In this document: positions 47,534 through 55,957 of the stretch, piece after piece | Numbering within the stretch: position 1 is the stretch's first letter | How the letters are laid out: each line of letters begins with the position of its first letter | Source: Conchocele bisecta | Lineage: Eukaryota; Mollusca; Bivalvia; Lucinida; Thyasiridae | Direction: 5' to 3' | NCBI GenBank assembly: GCA_029237695.1 | Contig: JAQRGA010000042.1 | Coordinates: forward strand, 1 to 64,000 | Length of the DNA stretch: 64,000 bases | Made by a program: the position numbers and the translations under genes | Notes under the pieces: model-generated | The model's input: only the letters and a program-made list of their open reading frames with translations | Told to the model about the DNA's origin: nothing | The model's database searches: none

Positions 47534-49408
47534 ATGGAAGACAATCAAAAAGTACTTTCAATCCACGCCAATACAGGTTTTTACAAAATCGACAGATATA
47601 AAGTAGGTGATTTCTTTGGGCCAATAGATTTAGGTCTTTATCTAGCACGTAAGAAAAAAAGTCTAAATATGGGAGTTGGTTTATTAGCAGGTTCAATTTT
47701 TCCAGGATCAAATCGCCTATTTTTTACTGGAACATCTCCATGCTGGAAAAATTATTATATTTCTTCTATGGGAGGTGCAGGTCTTGTTTTTGATAATTTA
47801 GGCATTAACATGCTTTCCATCGTAGGCAGAGCTCATCAATACTCTATTCTTTATTTAAACCGTGTACATGGTGAAGAAATCCAAGTTGAAATGAAAGGTA
47901 TAAGCATTCATCAAATTTGGGACAGCGGTAGAAAAGGTATCTATGGCTTAATGGACTATGCATATGAATATTTTGGAAACAGATATACCTCTGATCCCCG
48001 TATTTTAGCTGTAGGTCCTGCTGCAGAAAATTCTGACTTCGGTGCAATTGGATCAGTTACAATTAAAAACGGTAAATTAAATAACGTAGATACATGGGCA
48101 GGCAGAGGCGGTTTTGGCACTCAATTATTTAAAGAACATAGAATTGCCGCAATAGTTTATGGCGGTACTTTTATTGATGAAGACTTTAGAGACCGTAAAG
48201 TAGCAGATAAATGGTTTGTTAATAAGTATCAGAAAAAATTGGCTGTAAAAGATTTGGAAGCAACTGCAAAATACCGCTATGAAACTAAATTCAAAACAGG
48301 TGGAACTTTTGGTGTGAACTACACAACACTAAAGGGAAAAATGATGTTTTTTAACTATAAAAGCATTTATGAAACAGAAGAAAAAAGAGTTGATATTCAT
48401 CAAAATCTAGTTGTTGATCACTATTTAAAACAATTTAATGAAGAAACAATAGATAAAAAACAGCAAATGACATGCGGTGAACCATGTGCTGCTCTTTGCA
48501 AAAAAATGAATGGTAAATTCAAGAAAGATTATGAACCTTACCAAACGATGGGACCACTTTCAGGAATATTTGACCAGCGTGCTGCTGAAAAACTAAATCA
48601 TCACTGTGATATGCTTGGGTTTGACGGAATATCAGGAGGTGCTGTTATAGCCTGGTTAATGGAGTGTCTAATAGAAGGGCATTTCACAAAAGAAGAACTT
48701 GGTGTAACTAAAATTCCTAACTTTGATATAACAAAAGAAAATCTTATTGAAGTATCTAAACATAATGCAAAAATAGGTATAGAATTATTTGATTCAATAA
48801 TAGAAAACCGTGGAATACTTGAGATTAATAAAGGTGTTCGTAAATTTGCCCGTGATCAGTCTAAAATCAAAAAGAATCCTCAAATTTTAAATTCATTTGT
48901 CTTTATTCCCAATGGTCGTGACGGCTGGATGGTTCCTAATCAATACTGGGTTCCCGGTGCATTGGCTCCAATGCCTATGATGGGTAAATATTTTATGGTT
49001 TATGCTGATAAATACCTGCCGCCTAGAGAACTCGGGAAACAGTGTGCTGCCAGATTAACAGGCGAAATGATAAGTGATAATATGGGTATGTGCAGATTTC
49101 ATCGTGGATGGTCTGAAGAAATGATTCCTGAAATAATGGAATCACTTTACGGCATGGGAAAAGAATATATGCTCAACCTTAAAATAACTGCTGAAAGAAT
49201 TATCAGTAGAAATGCTGCAACATTCTGGGAATCTGAAAGATCCATTGACTATATTATTACTTTTTTAAAAAGAAAGAAAGATGTAGATAAAATTAAAGAT
49301 CCTGATCTGGATCAATGGCTTAAACGTTTTGAAAAAGAGAAAAAAACTACTGCCATTGACTATTGGTATGAAATACATAGAGGTATTCAGGAAACAATAA
49401 TAATGTAA
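47534..49408 (+). CDS. Tungsten-containing aldehyde:ferredoxin oxidoreductase family protein
   Basis: A ~624-residue AOR-family enzyme oxidising an aldehyde to acid with reduction of ferredoxin, using a tungsto-bispterin and one [4Fe-4S] cluster. Cluster motif CGEPCAALC near residue 318; pterin-binding stretches include ISSMGGAGLVFDNLGIN and LGFDGISGGAVIAWLMECL; NMGMCRFHRGW lies near the end. ATG 47534 is preferred to TTG 47522. The subgroup and substrate are not certain. Molbindin at 30228 may store its tungstate. Confidence 0.92.
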   Translation: MEDNQKVLSIHANTGFYKIDRYKVGDFFGPIDLGLYLARKKKSLNMGVGLLAGSIFPGSNRLFFTGTSPCWKNYYISSMGGAGLVFDNLGINMLSIVGRAHQYSILYLNRVHGEEIQVEMKGISIHQIWDSGRKGIYGLMDYAYEYFGNRYTSDPRILAVGPAAENSDFGAIGSVTIKNGKLNNVDTWAGRGGFGTQLFKEHRIAAIVYGGTFIDEDFRDRKVADKWFVNKYQKKLAVKDLEATAKYRYETKFKTGGTFGVNYTTLKGKMMFFNYKSIYETEEKRVDIHQNLVVDHYLKQFNEETIDKKQQMTCGEPCAALCKKMNGKFKKDYEPYQTMGPLSGIFDQRAAEKLNHHCDMLGFDGISGGAVIAWLMECLIEGHFTKEELGVTKIPNFDITKENLIEVSKHNAKIGIELFDSIIENRGILEINKGVRKFARDQSKIKKNPQILNSFVFIPNGRDGWMVPNQYWVPGALAPMPMMGKYFMVYADKYLPPRELGKQCAARLTGEMISDNMGMCRFHRGWSEEMIPEIMESLYGMGKEYMLNLKITAERIISRNAATFWESERSIDYIITFLKRKKDVDKIKDPDLDQWLKRFEKEKKTTAIDYWYEIHRGIQETIIM

Positions 49409-49528
49409 TTAAAGCTTTCGCACGTTGTACGAGTTATTAAGATCACCATGTTTTAGAAAAAAACTAGTTAAATTTTAAATAAATATCACTCTAATAAAGC
49501 TTTAAGTAACTTTTTTAAGTTTTTTATT

Positions 49529-49539
49529 CTGGTATAATT
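49529..49539 (+). promoter_or_regulatory. Extended -10 promoter before the adenosine deaminase gene
   Basis: TGGTATAAT is a perfect extended -10 element (TGn plus TATAAT), preceded by a T-rich tract (AGTTTTTTATTC). The same TTGGTATAAT with a T-rich lead occurs before the ferritin gene at 51767. Confidence 0.55.
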
Positions 49540-49659
49540 TATATGTTTTTTATACTATATAATTTGATAAAAATAGTGTAATGTATATATTTTAAATTTC
49601 TAGTTCCTAGGTTCAGATAGTTATATCCTATATAAATGTTCAAATTTAAGGAGGTAAAA

Positions 49660-50880
49660 ATGGCTATTAAAAACATACATAAATTCCTTAAACTCATACC
49701 TAAAACAGATTTACATGTACACCTTGACGGCTCTTTAAGACTTTCTACTTTAATAGAATTAGCAAAAAAAGAAAATATAGAACTACCTTCTTATGAAGAA
49801 ACAGGTTTGAAAGAATTAGTATTTAAAGATCATTATAAAGACCTTCCAGACTACCTAACAGGCTTTGCATACACATGTGATGTCTTGAGAAATGCAGAAA
49901 ATTTGGAAAAAGTTTCTTATGAGCTGGCTATTGATAACATAAATGAAAATGTAAGATATCTAGAAGTGCGTCTCGCACCGCAACTGCTTATCAATAAGGA
50001 TATGCAATCAATAGAAATCATAATCAAAGCCGTGCATAAAGGTCTTAATAGAGCAAAAAAAGAGCATGAACTGGAGCCTGCTGTAATTCTAGGAGAAGAT
50101 ATACCGTTTAAATACGGAATTATAGTTGGTGCAATGAGATGTTTTAACAAACATTATTCTCCTTATTATGCAAATTTAATAAAAATACTACCAAATACAC
50201 CTATTAAAAGCATATTTAGAGCAGCATCAATGGATTTAGCAAGATCTGCAGTATACCTGAGAAATGAAAAAGGTCTCCCCATTTTAGGGTTTGACCTTCT
50301 TGGTGAAGAATCAGGATATCCGGCGATTGATCACCATGAAGCCTATAAATATGTACATAAAAACTTCATGGGTAAAACAGTGCATGCCGGTGAAGCATAC
50401 GGAGCGGAATCTATTTTTCAGGCAATCACAGATTGTCATGCGGATCGTATCGGGCATGGTACATTTCTATTTGACGCATCAGAAATAAAGGATCCAGATA
50501 TTAAATCTCCTGAAGAATTTTCTACTTCACTTGCTAATTATATTGCAGGTAGAAGAATTTCTATAGAAGTCTGTCCTACAAGTAATCTTCAAACAATATC
50601 ATCAATAAAAAATATCAAAGACCATCCTGTAAAAAAGATGATCGATAAAAAATTCTCTGTTACAATCTGCACTGATAATAGACTTATATCAAGTACAACA
50701 GTCACACGTGAATTATCATTATTAGTTGATAATCTTTCAATTACACAAAAACAATTAAGAGATATAGTTATTGCTGGCTTTAAAGGATGTTTTTACTACG
50801 GTGATTATGTGGAACAGAGAAAATTTGTTCGCCAAGCTATAAACAGATATGACAGACTTACAAAAGAAATTCTTATATAA
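49660..50880 (+). CDS. add: Adenosine deaminase (or adenine deaminase-like amidohydrolase)
   Basis: A ~406-residue zinc amidohydrolase that converts adenosine to inosine. Motifs: KTDLHVHLDGSLR (HxH zinc ligands) at the start, VHAGEAYGAESI, RIGHGTFL, SIEVCPTSNLQT and the late ICTDNRLIS. AAGGAGG 5 bases before ATG 49660 is near-perfect and excludes the longer start at 49636. It is followed 27 bases on by a purine nucleoside phosphorylase, so the pair takes adenosine to hypoxanthine. The insert after HLDGSLR makes it longer than human ADA. Confidence 0.93.
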   Translation: MAIKNIHKFLKLIPKTDLHVHLDGSLRLSTLIELAKKENIELPSYEETGLKELVFKDHYKDLPDYLTGFAYTCDVLRNAENLEKVSYELAIDNINENVRYLEVRLAPQLLINKDMQSIEIIIKAVHKGLNRAKKEHELEPAVILGEDIPFKYGIIVGAMRCFNKHYSPYYANLIKILPNTPIKSIFRAASMDLARSAVYLRNEKGLPILGFDLLGEESGYPAIDHHEAYKYVHKNFMGKTVHAGEAYGAESIFQAITDCHADRIGHGTFLFDASEIKDPDIKSPEEFSTSLANYIAGRRISIEVCPTSNLQTISSIKNIKDHPVKKMIDKKFSVTICTDNRLISSTTVTRELSLLVDNLSITQKQLRDIVIAGFKGCFYYGDYVEQRKFVRQAINRYDRLTKEILI

Positions 50881-50907
50881 TTTTTATTAAAATAAAGACA
50901 CCAAATT

Positions 50908-51741
50908 ATGAAAAATATAAATATTGATATACTTAAACAAACATGTAAAGATATTAAAAAATATTGGCCTAAAGCTAAACCTTTCGGAAGCTTTGTTCTT
51001 GGATCAGGTTGGGGGGATGTAATCAAAGCATTCACGATTAAAGATGAAATTTCTTATGAAAAAATTACTGGACTAGGTAAAGCCGGAGTTGTTGGACATG
51101 CAGGTAAACTATCACTTGCAGAAATCAACGGAAAAGAATTTTTTATATTCCAAGGTAGAAAGCATTTTTATGAAGGCGAAGGATGGACACCCGTTGTAAT
51201 TCCTGCCTATGCCACAAAATATTTTGGAGCCTCAATTTTATTCCTTACAAATGCTGCCGGCGGTATTTCACACGCACCTGGAGATTTAATGATTATTTCA
51301 GATCATATAAATCAAATGGGATCCAATCCACTTTCTGGACCTCAAAATGATGAATTTGGACCAAGATTTGCAGACCAGTCAACTGTGTGGAAACCTGAAT
51401 TGTGTAAAATACTTAAAAAAGCATCAGAAAATACCGAAGTTAAACTTAAAGAAGGTACTTATTTAGCTTTTTCAGGTCCAACATACGAAACACCGGCAGA
51501 AATAAAATTTGCAAAGGCTATCGGAGCAGATGCTGTTGGTATGTCAACTGTTCCTGAAGCAATGCTGGCTAATGCAATGGGTATAAAAGTTGCAGGTATT
51601 TCATGCATAACAAATCAATGTGCAGGTATTAGTAAAAATCCACTCTCACATAAAGAAGTAATTAAAACTCTTGATGGAGTTATGCCTATAACAAGTAAGC
51701 TAATGCCTGAAATAATAAAACTATTTTCAAAAATTGTTTAA
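50908..51741 (+). CDS. Purine nucleoside phosphorylase (trimeric, PNP class)
   Basis: A 277-residue trimeric-type phosphorylase splitting inosine and guanosine to base and ribose 1-phosphate. Motifs: FVLGSGWGDVI, GHAGKLSLAEINGKEFFIFQGRKHFYEG, TNAAGGIS, GPTYETPAEIKFAKAIGADAVGMSTVPEAMLA and the conserved Asn in SCITNQCAGIS. It follows the adenosine deaminase gene in a probable two-gene operon. Confidence 0.95.
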   Translation: MKNINIDILKQTCKDIKKYWPKAKPFGSFVLGSGWGDVIKAFTIKDEISYEKITGLGKAGVVGHAGKLSLAEINGKEFFIFQGRKHFYEGEGWTPVVIPAYATKYFGASILFLTNAAGGISHAPGDLMIISDHINQMGSNPLSGPQNDEFGPRFADQSTVWKPELCKILKKASENTEVKLKEGTYLAFSGPTYETPAEIKFAKAIGADAVGMSTVPEAMLANAMGIKVAGISCITNQCAGISKNPLSHKEVIKTLDGVMPITSKLMPEIIKLFSKIV

Positions 51742-51766
51742 ATATTATTCTTTTTTAGTTTTAATA

Positions 51767-51798
51767 TTGGTATAATCTATTATTAATAATAGATTATA
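51767..51798 (+). promoter_or_regulatory. Ferritin promoter with a 28-bp perfect palindrome over the -10
   Basis: TTGGTATAAT is an extended -10. Its TATAAT is the first part of a perfect palindrome at 51771-51798, TATAATCTATTATT followed by its exact complement. It lies about 50 bases before the ferritin start. A binding site in this place would block transcription. Fur- and PerR-type boxes are AT-rich palindromes in front of such genes, so one of these is the first candidate. Confidence 0.65.
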
Positions 51799-51846
51799 AG
51801 ACGGAAGAGGTGTCATTATAAAACTTAAACACATGAGGCGGTAAAA

Positions 51847-52356
51847 ATGGATTCTAAAATGGTAGATGGTATAAATGATCAAATAAATTTTGAACTTTAT
51901 TCTTCATATATTTATTTGTCAATGTCAGCATATTTAAAATCTATAAATCTCAACGGATTTGCCAGTTGGATGCAGATACAGGTGCAGGAAGAATTAGGAC
52001 ATGCGATGAAAATGTATAATTTTCTTGAAGAGCGTAATGGAAAAGTTATTCTTGAAGCAATTGCAAAACCTAGAGAAACATGGAATTCAACATTGGATGT
52101 ATTTCAAAATGCTTATGAACACGAGCAAATAGTAACTTCAAGAATTAATGATCTAGTTGATATGGCATTGCAGCAGAAGGATCATGCAACTCATATACAT
52201 TTACAATGGTTTATAACTGAACAAGTTGAAGAAGAATCGAACTTTTCCACAATAGTTCAGCAAATAAGTTTGGCTGAAAAATCACCAGGTGGATTTTTTC
52301 TTTTGGATAAAGAGTTTGGTCAAAGAGTTTTTACACCAATTGCTGCTGATAAATAA
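51847..52356 (+). CDS. Bacterial non-haem ferritin
   Basis: A 169-residue iron-storage ferritin: four-helix bundle with the ferroxidase residues in INFELYSSYIYLSMSAYL, QVQEELGHAMKMYNFL (ExxH) and QWFITEQVEEESNF. Length and layout match FtnA. GAGGCGG precedes the ATG. It heads a run of oxidative-stress and iron genes (rubrerythrin remnant, rubredoxin, ferritin-like, flavodiiron protein) and has a notable palindromic promoter. Confidence 0.95.
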   Translation: MDSKMVDGINDQINFELYSSYIYLSMSAYLKSINLNGFASWMQIQVQEELGHAMKMYNFLEERNGKVILEAIAKPRETWNSTLDVFQNAYEHEQIVTSRINDLVDMALQQKDHATHIHLQWFITEQVEEESNFSTIVQQISLAEKSPGGFFLLDKEFGQRVFTPIAADK

Positions 52357-52398
52357 CTAAATTCAAAGTAAGAGCTAAGTTAAAATTAGGAGATAGTT

Positions 52399-52623
52399 AT
52401 GAAAAAATTTGTATGTTCTGTATGCGGTTATGTACACGAAGGCACAGAAGCACCTGAAAAATGTCCACGATGCGGTGCAGATAAATCAAAGTTTAATGAA
52501 CAGATTGATGATTGATCTATAGGGAAAATTATTTAAACAGATGAGCAGAAAATCAGTGTCTCAAAAGATCTAAATCTAGTTGATGAACTCCAGAAAAATT
52601 TTACAGATAAATATTGTAAGTAG
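52399..52623 (+). pseudogene. N-terminal part of a broken reverse rubrerythrin (rubredoxin domain, still open for 38 codons)
   Basis: ATG 52399, preceded by AGGAG, gives a 38-residue rubredoxin-like peptide, [14 protein letters not shown] then [12 protein letters not shown], ending TGA 52513-52515. Beyond it the same frame continues, through TAA 52534 and to TAG 52621, as TDEQKISVSKDLNLVDELQK then NF, which is how the linker and first ferritin helix begin in reverse rubrerythrins (NADH peroxidases). The rest of this gene is at 53399-53599, after insertion-sequence debris. The short rubredoxin itself might still be made and fold. Confidence 0.8.
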
Positions 52624-53398
52624 AAATTAGAAAAATTATCTTTTCAAAATAAATAAGGATATTATTGAGATATTAGACTTTTTAGATTTGGAATTATAAA
52701 AAGAGTAAATATCAGCTCATCTAAAGCTTTAGTGAACTGGATTAAGACTTTTTTTACTTGTGGAGGTTTAAAAATGATTATCACTGTAGAACGAAATAAA
52801 TTTAGCATAATTTAAGAGATACTTTTTTATCATTTTAAAATAATTAAAAGTTGATTGTTTAGGTATGAATTTTAATTCTATAAGAGTACTGGTCACCTCA
52901 TCCACATAAACAAAAAGATTACATTTTGGAGATTTACTTCAAACGAGTATAAATATAACTGTCTATCTGTATCAGCTATCCAAAATGTAATCCTTTCTAA
53001 GTTGATGACCTCGTTTAAGTTTTTACTTTTTCAGTCTCCATAATTTAGGTTTAATCATTAAAATTCTAACCACAGCATAGAGTTCGCTGAGTTTTTCACA
53101 TGCGAAAGTTGGAGTAAAATCATAATAATGTTCTGTCCCATATTTTTTGCTTCTGGCATATAGTCTGCAGACATTTTTTCTGTCAGCTTAAGCAGCCAAC
53201 CTACTTCTTTCTGAGTAATCTTTTTCTTCGACAATTTTTTCATGTAATCTATTAGGAATAGATTTTTTTATGTCATTATTATAATGCCCTTCATTTAGAG
53301 TTTCAGGTAGAATAAAACTTAAAAAATAACATTTCTAATTATTTAAAAATAGGACATTATTATATAACGCTTACAAATTCACAAAAGTTGGTATATAG
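52624..53398 (-). mobile_element. Decayed insertion sequence inside the reverse rubrerythrin gene (DDE transposase remnant)
   Basis: Minus-strand fragments, in shifting frames, match a rve-type DDE transposase of the ISNCY/IS1202-like kind: KKLSKKKITQKEVGWLLKL (helix-turn-helix, ATG 53243), then YDFTPTFACEKLSELY near 53105, then FVYVDEVTSTLIELKFIPKQ near 52880 (catalytic Asp region), then YFKMIKKYLLNYAKFISFYS with SDNH near 52770. The order is right for the family, but parts between are missing and stops are frequent. It occupies exactly the gap between the two rubrerythrin parts. About 770 bases, shorter than a full element. Confidence 0.75.
52917..52992. repeat. 14-bp perfect inverted repeat inside the decayed insertion sequence
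   Basis: GATTACATTTTGGA at 52917-52930 and its exact complement at 52979-52992 are separated by 48 bases. They lie within the transposase remnant, not at its ends, so they are not terminal repeats. They might mark an internal rearrangement or a later small insertion. Confidence 0.8.
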
Positions 53399-53599
53399 TT
53401 AGCAATAAATCTTCAGATAACCATAAAAAGTTATTTTGAAAGAGCAGAACATGGTGCATGTCAGGATAAAAAAGATTTAGCAATAAAAGCCGGACAATTA
53501 GATCTTTATATAATTCATGACACAGTACATAAAATATGCAAAGACGAATCACGCCGCGGACAACAATTCCAATGATTGTTAACCCGTTATTTAAAATAA
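53399..53599 (+). pseudogene. C-terminal part of the broken reverse rubrerythrin
   Basis: The plus frame reads FERAEHGACQDKKDLAIKAG then [20 protein letters not shown] and QFQ, a TGA, and LLTRYLK before TAA 53597-53599. This matches the last part of reverse rubrerythrins (AEHGACxGKKxLA...DAIHDTVHEMxKDEARHGxAFxGLLxRYF). The TGA replaces the usual glycine codon. The next gene, rubredoxin, is 29 bases on and intact. Confidence 0.8.
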
Positions 53600-53628
53600 T
53601 AAAAACCATTAAAATATTGGAAAATAAA

Positions 53629-53787
53629 ATGAAAAAATATGTATGTGGTATATGCGGTTGGGAATATGATCCTAAGGTAGGAGATCCTGACAATGGAATT
53701 AAACCGGGAACAGCATTTGAAGATATTCCAGAAGATTGGACATGCCCTGAATGCGGAGTAGACAAAAGCAATTTTTCTGAAGTTTAA
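53629..53787 (+). CDS. Rubredoxin
   Basis: A 52-residue electron carrier with one Fe(Cys)4 centre: [20 protein letters not shown] near the start, then [20 protein letters not shown] and GVDKSNF. All four cysteines and the conserved aromatic and proline residues are in place. ATG 53629 is used; a longer in-frame start at 53536 lies in the rubrerythrin remnant and is rejected. It probably donates electrons to the flavodiiron protein at 54644. A strong terminator follows. Confidence 0.97.
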   Translation: MKKYVCGICGWEYDPKVGDPDNGIKPGTAFEDIPEDWTCPECGVDKSNFSEV

Positions 53788-53817
53788 TCAGAAAAAACTT
53801 TAATTAAAAAAGATATT

Positions 53818-53855
53818 AAGAGTGAAGAGTATTTAATACTCTTCACTCTTTTTAA
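53818..53855 (+). terminator. Intrinsic terminator after rubredoxin
   Basis: AAGAGTGAAGAGTATT and AATACTCTTCACTCTT form a perfect 16-bp stem around a single central T, followed by a T run. It lies 31 bases past the stop. Confidence 0.95.
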
Positions 53856-54026
53856 TTTTCTAATTATCAAGTAGTATTAGACTTTAGCAAATATAGAAAA
53901 ATTATAATATTAAATATGGTAGAAATGTACTCCTGAATATCAGCTGAACTAAAAAAATATGAATAATAAAATTATGCAACATTAATTATTAAAGAAATCA
54001 TATAAACTATAGATTAGTTGGATATT

Positions 54027-54041
54027 TATTCTTGAAGAATA
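54027..54041. promoter_or_regulatory. 15-bp palindrome before the ferritin-like gene
   Basis: TATTCTT-G-AAGAATA is a perfect palindrome 87 bases before ATG 54128. The 7-1-7 layout is that of Fur-family sites, though the sequence is not the classical Fur box and differs from the palindrome before ferritin. Confidence 0.45.
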
Positions 54042-54127
54042 TATATGCCTGATTAATGTATATAACAATAGATATAGATGTAATCGGCTATATATATTTA
54101 AAAATACTTATAAAATTAAGGAGTTCC

Positions 54128-54622
54128 ATGAATAACTTCAATCTGGATGAAATTTTTGAAATTGCAGAGGAAATAGAAAGAAACGGTTCCAAATTTTATA
54201 GAAAAGCAGCAGAAAAATTCACTGATAACGAGGAGCTGCACAATTTACTACTTAAACTGAGTAATGATGAACAAAAACATGAAGAAATTTTTAGAATATA
54301 TAAAGAACGATTCTCTAAAAATTCTGTTTTAGTTAATGACATAGATGAAACAGTTATAAAATATTTACATGCACTTTCAAAACAATATGTTTTTACTAAT
54401 AAAATTAAAAAACATGTGATAGATTCTTCTATTACCAAAATGGATGTATTTAACTACGCAATCGAAAGAGAAAAAGATGCAATCCTTTTCTACATAGGAT
54501 TAAAAGATGCAATGCCTGATAAAAAAGATAAAGACGCTGTAAATTTGTTAGTCGAAGAAGAAAAGAGACATCTTACAGAATTAACAAAATATACTGAAAT
54601 TTATCAGGATTTATTTGAATAA
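54128..54622 (+). CDS. Ferritin-like di-iron protein (rubrerythrin domain only)
   Basis: A 164-residue four-helix protein with the di-iron motifs EIAEEIERNGSKFYRKAAEKF (ExxxxxxxxxxFY), NDEQKHEEIF (ExxH), AIEREKDAILFY and LVEEEKRHLTEL (ExxxH). It lacks a rubredoxin tail. Such proteins reduce peroxide or sense iron and oxygen. AAGGAG before ATG 54128 excludes the longer start at 54056. It is followed 21 bases on by the flavodiiron protein gene. Confidence 0.9.
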   Translation: MNNFNLDEIFEIAEEIERNGSKFYRKAAEKFTDNEELHNLLLKLSNDEQKHEEIFRIYKERFSKNSVLVNDIDETVIKYLHALSKQYVFTNKIKKHVIDSSITKMDVFNYAIEREKDAILFYIGLKDAMPDKKDKDAVNLLVEEEKRHLTELTKYTEIYQDLFE

Positions 54623-54643
54623 TAACAATAAGGACTTCTACTT

Positions 54644-55861
54644 ATGAAAGATATAATTCTGAAAGAAAATATTTATTGGATCGGTTATATTGACTGGGAT
54701 ATACGTAATTTTCATGGCTATCACACGGATAAAGGCAGCACCTATAATTCATATTTAATACTCGACAAAAAAATAGCTATAATAGATTCTGTAAAAAGTC
54801 CGTATACTGAAGCACTCTTAAAAAATATATTAAATTACACATCATTTGATAAAATATCATATATAGTATGCAATCATGCTGAACCTGATCATTCAGGTTC
54901 ACTACCGATATTAATGAAGAAATGCAAAAATGCAGAATTAGTCTGCAACGCTAAATGTAAAGATATACTCTTTCTGCATTATGATACGGCTGATTGGAAA
55001 TTTAAAATTGTAGATGAATCATCAAAGCTTTCTCTTGGTAAAAATACACTAAAGTTTATAAATACGCCAATGGCTCACTGGCCAGAATCAATGGTAACAT
55101 ATATTCCTGAGCAAAAACTTCTTTTTTCAATGGATGGTTTTGGACAACATTATGCAAACTCAGGTAGATTTGATTATGAGGAAAATCTTATTGATATATT
55201 AAGAGAAGCAAAAAAATATTATGCAAACATAATAATGCTCTATGGAAAACCAATTCAAGCTGTTTTGGAGAAAATAGCAAAACTTGAAATCGATATGATT
55301 GCTCCAAGTCACGGTGTTATTTGGAAAAAATATATCACGGAGATTATTATAAGATATAAAAAATGGGCAGTATGTCAACCTGACCCTAAAGTAGTTATTT
55401 TTTATGATACAATGTGGAAGAGTACAGAGATGATGGCAAATGCCATTTATCAAGGTGCTTTACATGATAATGTAAAAGTTAGAAAATTTGACTTAAAGTA
55501 TACAACAATTACTGATATAGCAACAGAAGTACTAAACGCCGCTGTAATAGCCGTAGGTTCTCCAACATTGAATAAATCATTAATGCCGAAAGTTGCTGAA
55601 GTACTCACATATTTAAGAGGTCTTGCACCTGCAAATAAATCAGCAATTGTATTCGGATCATACGGCTGGGCAAAAAAATCTGGTCAGCATGATGTTTTAG
55701 AATATCTAAAACAAATGAACTGTAACTTATTATTAGATAAGCCGATACAGTCAAGATTTGTTCCTACAGAAAAGTGCCTTCAAAAATGCAGAGATGCAGG
55801 CAGAAAACTTAGAGAAGAAGCTTTAAAATATCAACAGGAACCTCAGGGTTTTATGCTTTAG
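54644..55861 (+). CDS. Flavodiiron protein (FprA type, oxygen or NO reductase)
   Basis: A 405-residue enzyme: a metallo-beta-lactamase-like di-iron domain with His78-x-Glu80-x-Asp82-His83 in NHAEPDHSGS, HWPESM and a late SHG ligand, then a flavodoxin domain from about residue 255 (VVIFYDTMWKSTEMMANAI, IAVGSPTLNKSLMP, FGSYGW). It reduces O2 to water, or NO to N2O, using electrons from rubredoxin. It is co-oriented with rubredoxin and the ferritin-like gene, a common anaerobe oxygen-defence group. A strong terminator follows. Confidence 0.96.
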   Translation: MKDIILKENIYWIGYIDWDIRNFHGYHTDKGSTYNSYLILDKKIAIIDSVKSPYTEALLKNILNYTSFDKISYIVCNHAEPDHSGSLPILMKKCKNAELVCNAKCKDILFLHYDTADWKFKIVDESSKLSLGKNTLKFINTPMAHWPESMVTYIPEQKLLFSMDGFGQHYANSGRFDYEENLIDILREAKKYYANIIMLYGKPIQAVLEKIAKLEIDMIAPSHGVIWKKYITEIIIRYKKWAVCQPDPKVVIFYDTMWKSTEMMANAIYQGALHDNVKVRKFDLKYTTITDIATEVLNAAVIAVGSPTLNKSLMPKVAEVLTYLRGLAPANKSAIVFGSYGWAKKSGQHDVLEYLKQMNCNLLLDKPIQSRFVPTEKCLQKCRDAGRKLREEALKYQQEPQGFML

Positions 55862-55867
55862 TTTCTG

Positions 55868-55897
55868 AACTGCTTCATTATAGAAGCAGTTTTTTTC
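55868..55897 (+). terminator. Intrinsic terminator of the flavodiiron operon
   Basis: AACTGCTTC, loop ATTATA, GAAGCAGTT form a perfect 9-bp stem followed by seven Ts, directly after the stop. Confidence 0.96.
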
Positions 55898-55957
55898 TTT
55901 TATCAAAGATAACTTAATCAATTTGCATTAAAAAAACTTGATTTAGTAACATAAAAT

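Noticed and set aside
52917..52992. Inverted repeat as the terminal repeats of a transposon
   Set aside because: It falls inside the transposase remnant rather than at its edges, and the enclosed 48 bases are too short for an element.
52513..53575. TGA codons in the rubrerythrin parts as recoded or selenocysteine sites
   Set aside because: TAA and TAG also interrupt the same frame, an insertion sequence lies between the parts, and intact genes in the window end with TGA.
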